DNA of 64,000 nucleotides from Clostridium sp. Marseille-P299 (GTDB taxonomy: Bacteria > Bacillota > Clostridia > Lachnospirales > Lachnospiraceae), in the NCBI RefSeq assembly GCF_900078195.1, contig NZ_FJVE01000007.1, forward strand, positions 868,001 through 932,000, read 5' to 3'. The notes under the pieces were generated by a model. It had not been told where the DNA came from. It ran no database searches and saw only the letters and a program-made list of their open reading frames with translations. Made by a program: the position numbers and the translations under genes. Position 1 is the stretch's first letter. Every line of letters begins with the position of its first letter. This document shows, piece by piece, positions 56,166 through 64,000 of the stretch.

Positions 56166-57044
56166 ATGTTAGATTTTCGAATCGAAACATTTTTGTGTGT
56201 ATGTAAATATATGAGCTATACCAAGGCTGCGGAAGAACTAAGAATGACGCAACCAGGCGTATCACAACATATCAAATACTTAGAAAACTATTATGGAGGT
56301 AAGCTTTTTACTTACAAAAATAGAACATTAACGCTAACAGAAGCAGGGATTGTTTTAAGAGATGCAATGATATCGATTAATCATGATAATATGCATCTTA
56401 AAAAGACAATCAAGGATCATAGCACAAATATTAACACTATCAAATTTGGAGCGACTCTTACCATAGGAGAGTTTATGCTACCATTAAAAATTATCGATTA
56501 CTTAAAAGAAAATGTTAATACTCAAATTGAATTTGTAATTGAAGACACAAAAGAATTATTAACATTATTAGAAGATGGGATCATTGATTTTGCAATTGTT
56601 GAAGGGTATTTTCAGAAAAGTGAATATGAGTCAATAATAGTATCAAATGAAGAATATGTGTTGGTCTGCGGTAAGGATTATCCGTTAGAGGATACGATTA
56701 CTATTGAAGAGCTATTAACACATAAATTAATTGTACGAGAAAATGGTTCTGGAACGAAAGAAATTTTAGAACGTTATCTTTCAGAAAAAGGGTATTCCTT
56801 TTCTGACTTTGCAAATTTATCAACCATAAACAGTATTCATGTAATCAAACAATTGGTGGAACAAGGATGTGGAATTAGTTTTTTGTATGAAATTGCAGTA
56901 AGGAAGGAAATTGAAGAAGGAAAACTTAGAAAGATTAAGATACCTGAATTTAATATACATCATGAATTTAATTATATATGGAGAAAAAATAGCGTATTTG
57001 ATGAATATTATCGATCATTATTTTCATCTATTTATAAAAAGTAG
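56166..57044 (+). CDS. LysR-family regulator divergent from the YeiH-like gene
   Basis: The 292-residue protein has an N-terminal winged helix (LDFRIETFLCVCKYMSYTKA, then EELRMTQPGVSQHIKYLE) and a two-lobed co-inducer domain. The arrangement is that of YeiE with YeiH, so it most likely controls the exporter. AGAGGAG precedes the ATG. The effector is unknown. Confidence 0.88.
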   Translation: MLDFRIETFLCVCKYMSYTKAAEELRMTQPGVSQHIKYLENYYGGKLFTYKNRTLTLTEAGIVLRDAMISINHDNMHLKKTIKDHSTNINTIKFGATLTIGEFMLPLKIIDYLKENVNTQIEFVIEDTKELLTLLEDGIIDFAIVEGYFQKSEYESIIVSNEEYVLVCGKDYPLEDTITIEELLTHKLIVRENGSGTKEILERYLSEKGYSFSDFANLSTINSIHVIKQLVEQGCGISFLYEIAVRKEIEEGKLRKIKIPEFNIHHEFNYIWRKNSVFDEYYRSLFSSIYKK

Positions 57045-57059
57045 TGTAAACTGCTTTTT
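57036..57059 (+). terminator. Terminator overlapping the end of the LysR gene
   Basis: AAAAAGTAGT pairs with ACTGCTTTTT (one wobble) around a four-base loop. The left arm includes the stop codon. Confidence 0.65.
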
Positions 57060-57363
57060 ACAAATAGATGATTTTTTTTGCATGTATTTAATTTTTTGCT
57101 TTTCTACGGGTTCTTTGAAAATCATAGGTACTATGAATTATAAAGTAGAAATAACGTTAGTGCATAAATACCATTAAAATGAATAAAAAAATTAGAAAAA
57201 ACATGATATAATTGTTGTATTATTTTAAATATAAGTGAGGTGGAGTTTAAAATAATGTGCAATTTAAACAAAAATAAATGAGGAGGTTATAAAAAAACAA
57301 GCAGTTAAAGCAAGATGAATTGACACCAGTTAATAAAAAAATTACAAAAGAGAGGTCAGCATT
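57060..57363 (+). other. Pectate-lyase upstream region with a short leader frame and orphan ribosome-binding site
   Basis: A TATAAT lies at 57207-57212 without a good -35. An eight-codon frame at 57255-57281 (MCNLNKNK) has TGGAG nine bases upstream. Directly after it comes AGGAGG (57281-57286), which is followed by no start codon. The lyase itself starts at 57364 behind AGAGG. It may be a translated leader or a remnant. Confidence 0.4.
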
Positions 57364-59022
57364 ATGAAATTAAAAAAAATAATTATATGGCTACTGGTTA
57401 TATCATTTCTTACGTCATCATTCTTATTTGGGGGAAGTAAATCAACAAAAGCAGCAGATTTTGATTCGATACCAAATACAATAAGAACATTTAAAAATTA
57501 TGACAAAAGCTTTATGTCAGTTACAGGTTTTGCATCATTAGGGGTTAATGATCGAAGTGAATATCATGGAACGTCCTATTATCGTAAGGTGATGGATGGA
57601 AGAGAGTTTTTACAAGCAATTTTAGATGCCAGCAATGGTACTGTAAAGGTAATTGAAATAGCAAAAGATTTAGATTTAGGTTGGACAGCATTAAATCTAA
57701 GTAAAGAAGAAGCGAAAAAGTATAGCTTTGTAACAAAATATCCTAACCCTATGAACGGTTTTACCAATCCTTTATTAGCAGAATCCGGCGTTTCTAAATT
57801 AAGTATTGCTAATATTGATGGCCTAACTATTTTTTCAAAAAAGGGTAAAACAATTAAGCATGCTGAGATTAAATTACAAGGATCTGTTAATGATATTGTG
57901 ATTAGAAATTTAAATTTTGATGAAATGTGGCAATGGGATGATACAGGAAAACATAAAGAAGTAGGTTGGTCTTTCATTAAAGTAAATGGAGCAAATAATG
58001 TTTGGATTGATCACTGTAAGTTTTCCATTGCAGCAGATGGTATGATTGATGTTGAAAATGGTGCATCCAATATAACTTTTTCCTGGTGTGATTTTGGACT
58101 AGAGGCGACTGAACATCCAGATAAAAATAGTTCCATCTATCAATCCATTAATTTTATGGAAGAAAAATATATTGCCAATGAACTTGGTGAGGCTAGCGTT
58201 TATTTAAATATGCGAAATGCCGGAGCAACGAAAGAACAGATTATGGCTTATGCCGCTTATCATAGTAAGTGTCACTTAAATGGCTCAGGGGATAAAGATT
58301 ATGTAAACTACGTTGATAAAAATGGAGTGGAATATAAGGATGGCAATCAAAGAATACGATTAACACTCGCATATAACAGCTATAGTAACATTGGGCAGCG
58401 TATCCCAATGATTCGTCAAGGCGCTGGCCATTTAGTTAACTGTTATTTTGATAATTCTACCCACGAGGAAGTATTAGAGAATGTTAGCGCAATCGCTACT
58501 TATGGTAATGACAAGTTATCACGTGCATTAAACGCAAGAAATGGTGCCTCTATCGCAGCAGATACTTGTGTATTTAATGGAATTACTGAACCAATCGTTG
58601 GAGCAGAAATCCAAGGCTTAGATACGAGTAACATGAATGCTCCTTGGAATACCTTATTTCAAAATGCGTATAACAGAAACTTAATTGTAAATTCTAAGAT
58701 TACTAACAAAAATGGTACTTATATTGGAAGCAGTTGGGATAACAATGGTGAAAATCTATTTACACCAGGCTTTACATGGCTTGATAAATCAACCATCGGT
58801 AATTGGGCATGGTCTTCTAAAATAGTAGGAAGTGAAACTATGAATAAATCAAATCCTCCATCCGATCCTTTCACCTTTGAATATAATTATGATGAAGAAT
58901 TAGCATATACATATAACGTACTTCCACTAGATAAAGTAGAATCAACGATTAAAAAATATGCTGGAGCAGATACCGTTAATATGAATCCAAAAGATTGGTT
59001 AAAAACTGAGTATACAAAATAG
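57364..59022 (+). CDS. Secreted pectate lyase, polysaccharide lyase family 1
   Basis: The enzyme cleaves polygalacturonate by beta-elimination outside the cell. A signal peptide (basic KLKK, then IIIWLLVISFLTSSFLF, cleavage near STKAADF) is followed by a right-handed beta-helix. The PL1 motif VWIDHCKFS appears at about residues 213-221, and the arginine-bearing RIPMIRQGAG follows later. At 552 residues it is longer than simple PL1 enzymes but shows no carbohydrate-binding or dockerin module, so it is probably free. It fits a pectin-degrading lifestyle. Confidence 0.88.
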   Translation: MKLKKIIIWLLVISFLTSSFLFGGSKSTKAADFDSIPNTIRTFKNYDKSFMSVTGFASLGVNDRSEYHGTSYYRKVMDGREFLQAILDASNGTVKVIEIAKDLDLGWTALNLSKEEAKKYSFVTKYPNPMNGFTNPLLAESGVSKLSIANIDGLTIFSKKGKTIKHAEIKLQGSVNDIVIRNLNFDEMWQWDDTGKHKEVGWSFIKVNGANNVWIDHCKFSIAADGMIDVENGASNITFSWCDFGLEATEHPDKNSSIYQSINFMEEKYIANELGEASVYLNMRNAGATKEQIMAYAAYHSKCHLNGSGDKDYVNYVDKNGVEYKDGNQRIRLTLAYNSYSNIGQRIPMIRQGAGHLVNCYFDNSTHEEVLENVSAIATYGNDKLSRALNARNGASIAADTCVFNGITEPIVGAEIQGLDTSNMNAPWNTLFQNAYNRNLIVNSKITNKNGTYIGSSWDNNGENLFTPGFTWLDKSTIGNWAWSSKIVGSETMNKSNPPSDPFTFEYNYDEELAYTYNVLPLDKVESTIKKYAGADTVNMNPKDWLKTEYTK

Positions 59023-59078
59023 TTAAATAAGTATTATTTAAACTCTTATAAGAAAATATAAAAAAATAAAAAATATGA

Positions 59079-59118
59079 AGTTGCAGATGGATTAATAGAA
59101 CATCTGCAACTTTTTTTT
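59079..59118 (+). terminator. Terminator of the pectate lyase gene
   Basis: AGTTGCAGATG and CATCTGCAACT form a perfect 11-bp stem, followed by seven T. Confidence 0.92.
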
Positions 59119-59287
59119 ATGAGAGAAAATAAAAGTATAAATGCTTTGTCCTTATAAGAATTTTTTGTATTTAATTCATCTGCACTTTTTTCATGATGGG
59201 ATATTGAAAGCTGTAGTTAAAATTGTACCGCTTAGGATAACTACTTATAATAGGAAATTAAATTTGCTAAAAATGGTAGGAAGTATT

Positions 59288-59315
59288 TTAACATTAACAT
59301 AAAATGGTATATAAT
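59288..59315 (+). promoter_or_regulatory. Candidate promoter of the interrupted sensor kinase gene
   Basis: TTAACA, a 16-base spacer and TATAAT, about 60 bases before the ATG. Between 59119 and 59287 nothing else was recognised. Confidence 0.55.
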
Positions 59316-59375
59316 GTAGATAAAATGACTGTAATATAGGTATTAAGAAGTGCTTTAATATACGGAGGATATGTT

Positions 59376-60452
59376 ATGAAAAAAATAGTAATAATGATTT
59401 GCTTAGGCGTTTTAATAACGACATTTTTAATTTCATATACAGATCCATTAAATAGGAAGCAATCACCTGTTGCCGAAGAAGGGGTGATTGATTTAACATC
59501 ATGGGATTTTCATAAAGATGGGGTAGTCACACTTCAAGGGGAATGGGAATATTACGATAAACAGTTATTAGAGCCAGAGGATTTTGATGAAATAACGGGG
59601 AAAAGTCCAGAGTTAACTGGTTATAATGTATCGAAATCTCAACGTAAAAATCTAATAAAAAGATTAACATATAGTGATAAAACCTATGGAACTTTTCGTG
59701 TAACCGTTAAGATAGATAATTGTGATCGATATTTTGGAATAAAAATAAACAATGAGAAAATCTATGCCACAAATAAACTATTTATTAATGGTGAGAGAAT
59801 TGGTTTTAGCGGTGATGTCTTAGAACAAGAAATAAAAAAGTTAGACAGAAATGCATATCAAGTATTCTTCCAAAACAACTCAGATACCATGGAAATAATT
59901 CTGCAAGTAAAAGATTTCTATCAACCATTCTCACTGGATGAATATTATTTGGTTTTAGGATTACAACAGGATTTAAATTCAAGTGAAATTATTAAAAATG
60001 CCACTGAATTATGTGCTGCTGTATTGTGCTTTTTGATCGCCTTATATTATATTTATGTATATTTTGGTGGGAAGAAAACAAAAGAAATTAAGTTTTCAAT
60101 TTCGGAATTCTTAAGTCTAACTATGTTTTTCTTATTTTCAGGTGAAAAATTTATTTATTGGGCATTTCCGAATATCAATTTAGAAATTTATATAAAAATA
60201 TTATATCTTTCTATTGCTTGTATCCCCTATTCAATCGTAGGATATGCTAATTTAGTAGCAAATAAGGTAGTATCCGATGGGATGTATAAAATCATCCGTA
60301 ATGTATTTTACATATATTCAATCTTATTAATAATTACCCCATATAAAATAAACATATATTTTATTCAAAGTATTTTTATACCGATTTTAATATTATATTT
60401 GTATATGATGTTTCGAATCGGATTTGTAGGTAGTGTCAAGAATTTTGTGTAA
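59376..60452 (+). pseudogene. 5' part of a hybrid sensor kinase interrupted by an IS element
   Basis: The true gene sequence runs to 60428; the last eight codons (GSVKNFV and stop) come from the IS. The 351 native residues comprise a signal-like helix, an extracellular sugar-binding-like DISM domain (LTSWDFHKDGVVTLQGEWEY, YGTFRVTVKI) and the first helices of a 7TMR region (from about 215). The rest continues in frame at 61767 once the IS and one target-site copy are removed, giving about 1,008 residues. This piece alone lacks any kinase domain. Confidence 0.88.
60421..60428. repeat. Left copy of the IS target-site duplication
   Basis: GATTTGTA, identical to 61759-61766, coding Gly-Phe-Val in the interrupted kinase frame. 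Confidence 0.9.
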
Positions 60453-61758
60453 ATAGATTATGAGTACCTCTCAGTAAACATATCCTGAAGGGAATCATAA
60501 CTGCTAGAAAAACCTCTGAGTTTCTTGGATGACCATGATTCATTATAGGAAATGACCTTGTAGTAAACTAACTTACTGCAGGCATCTTCTGTTGGTAAAG
60601 AGTCTTTGGTCTTGATCAGGCGACGTACTTCCTTATTGAATCGCTCAATCCAATTCGTTGTATAAATGGATTTACGGATTGAAACAGGATATTTGTAGTA
60701 CGTAAATAAATCCTCATCATTTAACCAGGATTCCACTAAACGTTTATAAGATTTACTCCATTTCGTTGAAAAATCATCAAGTGCAACTTTACACTGATCA
60801 TAGTTTGGTGATTCATAGACTACTTTCAGATCAGCTGTAAATTCATTGATGTCTTTCTTTCGTACACTGCGGATGGAGTTTCGCACTTTATGAACAATAC
60901 AACGTTGAATATCAGCTTTCGGATACACACGGTGAACAGCATCATCTAAACCATTGAGACCGTCCATTACGAAGAGAAGAACCTCATTTACACCGCGATT
61001 TTTAAGTAGACGTAGGTTATCTTCCCAGACATAAGCACTCTCATTTACTCCGATGAAGAAGTCTAATACTTCACGATAACCATCTTCATCAACGCCTAGG
61101 ATGAAGTATACAGCATCACTTGATACAGTATCTCTTCTTAGCTTGATATGAAGTGCATCGATGTATATAACGGAGTAGCGTTTTTTGAGAGTTCGATTAT
61201 GCCATTGTTCGATTTCTTCCAATGCAACATCGGTGATATTGCTTACAGTTGCAGCACTATATGAATTACCATAAAGCTTTTCTATAATACCTGCAATTTC
61301 ACGTGTAGATGCACCGCTGGCATACATTCGAATAATCATTGTTTCTAGCCAATCGTCACGTCTTGCATAAGGAGGAATGAGTTGTTGCTCAAACTCATTG
61401 TTACGATCACGAGGTATCTTGATTCCTTCAATTGTACCGTATTTGGTCTCATAGTTACGACTGTAGTAACCATTGCGTGAGTTACCCGTACCATGACCTT
61501 CCGGGCTGTATTTTTCATAATTTAAAACGTTAGTGAGTTCCTCTTTCATTAAGGTTTCCATGGTTTGTTTTAACAGACTAAGAATATACTCTTGAAAAAA
61601 AGAGTTTAAGTCTAGATTTTCTTTGTGATTTTTGTTATCATAAGTCATAGGGAAGTCCTTCTTTCTTGGTTTGGTGTTTTTCTTCGTCGTTAAACATTCT
61701 ACCATGTCAGATGGAACTTCTCTATTTTTTTTATTTACACAAAATATTTTACACTATC
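60429..61758. mobile_element. IS256-family insertion sequence, complete
   Basis: The 1,330-bp element has near-perfect inverted ends of about 27 bp: GGTAGTGTCAAG-AATTTTG at the left and, reversed, GATAGTGTAAAA-TATTTTG at the right. Both then continue GTGTAAATA. The 8-bp direct repeat GATTTGTA flanks it at 60421-60428 and 61759-61766, which is typical of the family. Ends, transposase and target duplication are all intact, so insertion is recent. Confidence 0.93.
60458..61648 (-). CDS. IS256-family (mutator-type) transposase
   Basis: The 396-residue DDE transposase has acidic residues in VIYIDALHIK, VMDGLNGLDDA and NWIERFNKEVRR, with the CIVHKVRNS motif typical of the family. ATG 61648 has GAAGGA seven bases upstream; the frame extends to 61705 without a ribosome-binding site. 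It appears intact and probably functional. Confidence 0.93.
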   Translation of the reverse strand: MTYDNKNHKENLDLNSFFQEYILSLLKQTMETLMKEELTNVLNYEKYSPEGHGTGNSRNGYYSRNYETKYGTIEGIKIPRDRNNEFEQQLIPPYARRDDWLETMIIRMYASGASTREIAGIIEKLYGNSYSAATVSNITDVALEEIEQWHNRTLKKRYSVIYIDALHIKLRRDTVSSDAVYFILGVDEDGYREVLDFFIGVNESAYVWEDNLRLLKNRGVNEVLLFVMDGLNGLDDAVHRVYPKADIQRCIVHKVRNSIRSVRKKDINEFTADLKVVYESPNYDQCKVALDDFSTKWSKSYKRLVESWLNDEDLFTYYKYPVSIRKSIYTTNWIERFNKEVRRLIKTKDSLPTEDACSKLVYYKVISYNESWSSKKLRGFSSSYDSLQDMFTERYS

Positions 61759-61766
61759 GATTTGTA
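61759..61766. repeat. Right copy of the IS target-site duplication
   Basis: GATTTGTA, identical to 60421-60428. Confidence 0.9.
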
Positions 61767-63740
61767 TTACAAAAATACAAACAAAATAATAATTATAATA
61801 ATGAAGCAACGATTTATCTAATATGCCTAGCTTGTATCTTTATCCATTATTATAATAACATTCTTTATTATTGGAGTCTTGTTTCAACTAAAATAATAAG
61901 TTTTTTAGTAGCAATCGTATTTATATTTTTATCTCAAATTTTCCTAGCTTTCCGTTATGCGGATAATTATAAAAAGATGGATGAGATGGAAAAGGTAAAG
62001 GATGAGTTTTATATGAATTCGTCCTATGTTTTAAATGCACCTTTACATAGTATTTTAAATATTGCAACCTCTGTAATTAACAAAATTGATGAACATGAGA
62101 ACATGTATCGTGAGGTACTTTCTGATGCAATTATGATACAAGATATTACTAGTAATTTAATTGAAATTGTCAATGCAACCTTTGATGCTACACTTTTGCA
62201 GAATAATCAATTGAAACTATCAAAAACACCAATTGATATGAAGATAGAAATTGAATTATTAGTCGAAAGTATAAAAGAGTTACTTGATAATAAAAGAATT
62301 GAAATTGTTTCAGAAATTGGGGAATCATTAATTGTTATAGCGGATGAGGGGAGAGTTCAACAAATATTACATAACCTTTTAACGAATTCCATTTATAGCA
62401 TGACAGAAGGGAAAATTATTATAAAGGGAGCTCAAAAGGGAAAGATGGTTTCCATTTCAGTCATAGATAATGGATGTGGTATTTCTAAAGAACAGCAAGA
62501 GGAGATATTTAAACCTTATGTATCATTTCATTCCGAAGGAATTGGACTTGGGTTATATTTGTCCCGTCAGTTAGCGCTACATATGGATGGAAATCTTAAT
62601 TTAGAATGGTCTAAATTAGGAAAAGGGAGTCAATTTGTATTAACATTACCTTCTTGTAGTGAGGAATTTAATGCGGAGGAAGAGAAGAATATAGGAGTTC
62701 GATGTATCAATCAATTTAATCCTTATTCTCATAGCACGGTAAACGCAGAAAGTAATTCTAAAACCATATTGATTGTTGATGATGAGATGTTTAATATACA
62801 AACGGCAGCTATTATCTTAGAAAGTGAAGGGTACAATATTGTTTCCGCTTGCTCTGGACATGAAGCTCTTAAAATGCTTGAGAAGTATAAAATTGATTTG
62901 GTAATTTTAGATGTGATGATGCCAGGGGTTTCTGGGATAGCAACCTGCAAAAAAATAAGAGAGAAGTATTCCATAATTGAGTTGCCGATCTTACTTTCTA
63001 CAAGAATTAATGTAAATAATGATGTAAACCTTGGCTTATTAGCTCAAGCAAATGATACGATAACAAAGCCTTATATGGAAAAAGAGCTTAGGGCAAGAGT
63101 TAAAACCTTAATTTCACTAAAAACTTCATTTGAAGATGCAGCAAAAAGTGAGCAAGCTTTTTTACAAGCGCAGATTAAACCACATTTTATATACAATGCA
63201 ATCAATACAATTATCTCCTTTTGCTATACAGACTCTGAAAAGGCTGCTATGTTGCTTGCTGAATTTAGTAAGTATTTAAGACTTATATTTGATATCGATA
63301 ACATGAATATGTTTGTATCCGTTCAAAAAGAGCTAGAATTAGTAAAAGCTTATGTTGAGATACAGAATGCAAGATTTGGGGATCGATTTATTGTTAAGTA
63401 TGATATTGATCCTATATTACTTGAGGAACAGATTCCTTCATTGATGGTACAGCCTTTAGTGGAAAATGCAATTAGACATGGATATTACCAAGTACAAGGA
63501 ATAGCATATATTTATATTTCAATTAAAAAAGTTGATGAGAGGATAGTTATCGTAGTGAAAGACAATGGTATTGGAATGTCGAAGGAAAAGTTAGAGCTTC
63601 TAAAGAATAAGGAATATAAGACAACAGGAGTTGGGATTTGGAATATAAAACGAAGAATTGCCAAAATGAAAGACGCAACGATAAACATTCAAAGCGAAAT
63701 TAATAAAGGGACGATGGTAACAATCACAATGCCAATTTAA
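61767..63740 (+). pseudogene. 3' part of the hybrid sensor kinase interrupted by the IS element
   Basis: The native sequence resumes at 61767. An open frame back to ATG 61671 uses IS sequence and has no clear ribosome-binding site. In order it has membrane helices, a HisKA-like segment in which the usual phospho-histidine is replaced (NSSYVLNAPLHSIL), a HATPase (HNLLTNSIYS, DNGCGIS, GIGLGLYLS), a receiver (VDDEM, VILDVMMPG, ITKPY), then a LytS-type kinase with an intact histidine (QIKPHFIYNAIN) and a second HATPase (LVENAIRHG, DNGIGMS). Without the upstream sensor it cannot receive its normal signal, though a truncated membrane kinase might still be made. Confidence 0.87.
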
Positions 63741-63782
63741 TTGTGGGAGTTTAGACATCGATGTCGATGAAAGAGAGGTATT

Positions 63783-64000
63783 ATGAAAGTTGTAATAGTT
63801 GATGATGAGCTACCAAGTATTATTTTAATGAAAATGTTAATGAGTAAAAATGAATATCTTGAAGTGATTGGAGAATTTACAAATTCCTTAAAAGCACTTG
63901 AATATATTAAAGAAAACGTTCCTGATGTTATTTTTGTTGATGTTGAAATGCCGCAGATGACAGGGGTAGAACTGGCAACAGAGGTGATGCATTTTAATAG
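63783..64000 (+). CDS. Response regulator, partial at the window edge
   Basis: The first 72 residues form a receiver domain with acidic D7-D8 and phospho-acceptor D53 (VIFVDVEMPQMTGVE). AGAGG precedes ATG 63783. It lies 42 bases after the hybrid kinase and is its likely partner. The output domain is beyond the window; LytTR or AraC types are usual with LytS-like kinases. Confidence 0.85.
   Translation, partial: MKVVIVDDELPSIILMKMLMSKNEYLEVIGEFTNSLKALEYIKENVPDVIFVDVEMPQMTGVELATEVMHFN

Noticed and set aside
61671..61766. Native start of the second half of the hybrid kinase at ATG 61671
   Set aside because: The ATG and about 29 codons lie within the IS element; the native frame continues only from the target duplication.

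Overview
The window is strongly A+T-rich DNA with Gram-positive ribosome-binding sites (GGAGG-type, sometimes ahead of TTG starts). Its gene families are typical of anaerobic Firmicutes: a fused Wzz/tyrosine-kinase exopolysaccharide (EPS) system, a CpsB-type PHP phosphatase, CotH, a family 1 pectate lyase and many two-component systems. This fits a plant-polysaccharide-degrading clostridium of the Lachnospiraceae, for example a relative of Lachnoclostridium phytofermentans. That placement is inferred from gene content, not from a database match.

Layout. 0.2-10.4 kb holds mixed housekeeping and accessory genes: an RsmH-like methyltransferase with an extra N-terminus, a CyuA-like cysteine desulfidase, a MerR regulator with two MerR-type promoters facing an amidohydrolase, a ZIP metal transporter, a chemoreceptor, a MATE exporter and an Lrp regulator. 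10.7-33 kb is a large EPS locus. An initiating sugar-phosphate transferase comes first, then a divergent response regulator / soluble kinase / ABC transporter operon. A long rightward operon follows: Wzz-kinase, phosphatase, PssD/PssE, two family 2 glycosyltransferases, Wzy polymerase, VanZ-like protein, pyruvyltransferase, Wzx flippase, FrhB-like Fe-S protein and acetyltransferase. An inverted beta-helix gene, a UDP-glucose dehydrogenase and a CotH protein complete it.

32.8-38.4 kb is a lasso-peptide biosynthetic cluster. It contains a nucleotidyltransferase, a 48-residue precursor on the minus strand (34070-34216), an asparagine-synthetase-like cyclase, an HPr-kinase-like peptide kinase, a PqqD-like recognition protein and a transglutaminase-like B2 leader peptidase. 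The precursor ends in serine, which suits C-terminal phosphorylation as known for paeninodin-type systems. No exporter lies inside the cluster.

38.4-59 kb carries a SulP transporter, a polyol-dehydrogenase-like gene behind a terminator-containing leader RNA, a two-component operon, an alpha/beta hydrolase, RecQ, a LysR-controlled UbiX/LpdD/UbiD phenolic-acid decarboxylase operon, an aromatic-acid exporter, a YeiH/LysR divergent pair and a secreted pectate lyase. At 59.4-63.7 kb a roughly 1,008-residue hybrid sensor kinase is split by an IS256-family element with a clean 8-bp target duplication. A response regulator begins at the right edge.

A recurring theme is short A-rich tandem repeats at gene edges or in linkers: the merR start, CotH linker, 45.8 kb, the recQ start and 49.6 kb. 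I saw no tRNA, rRNA or CRISPR array.
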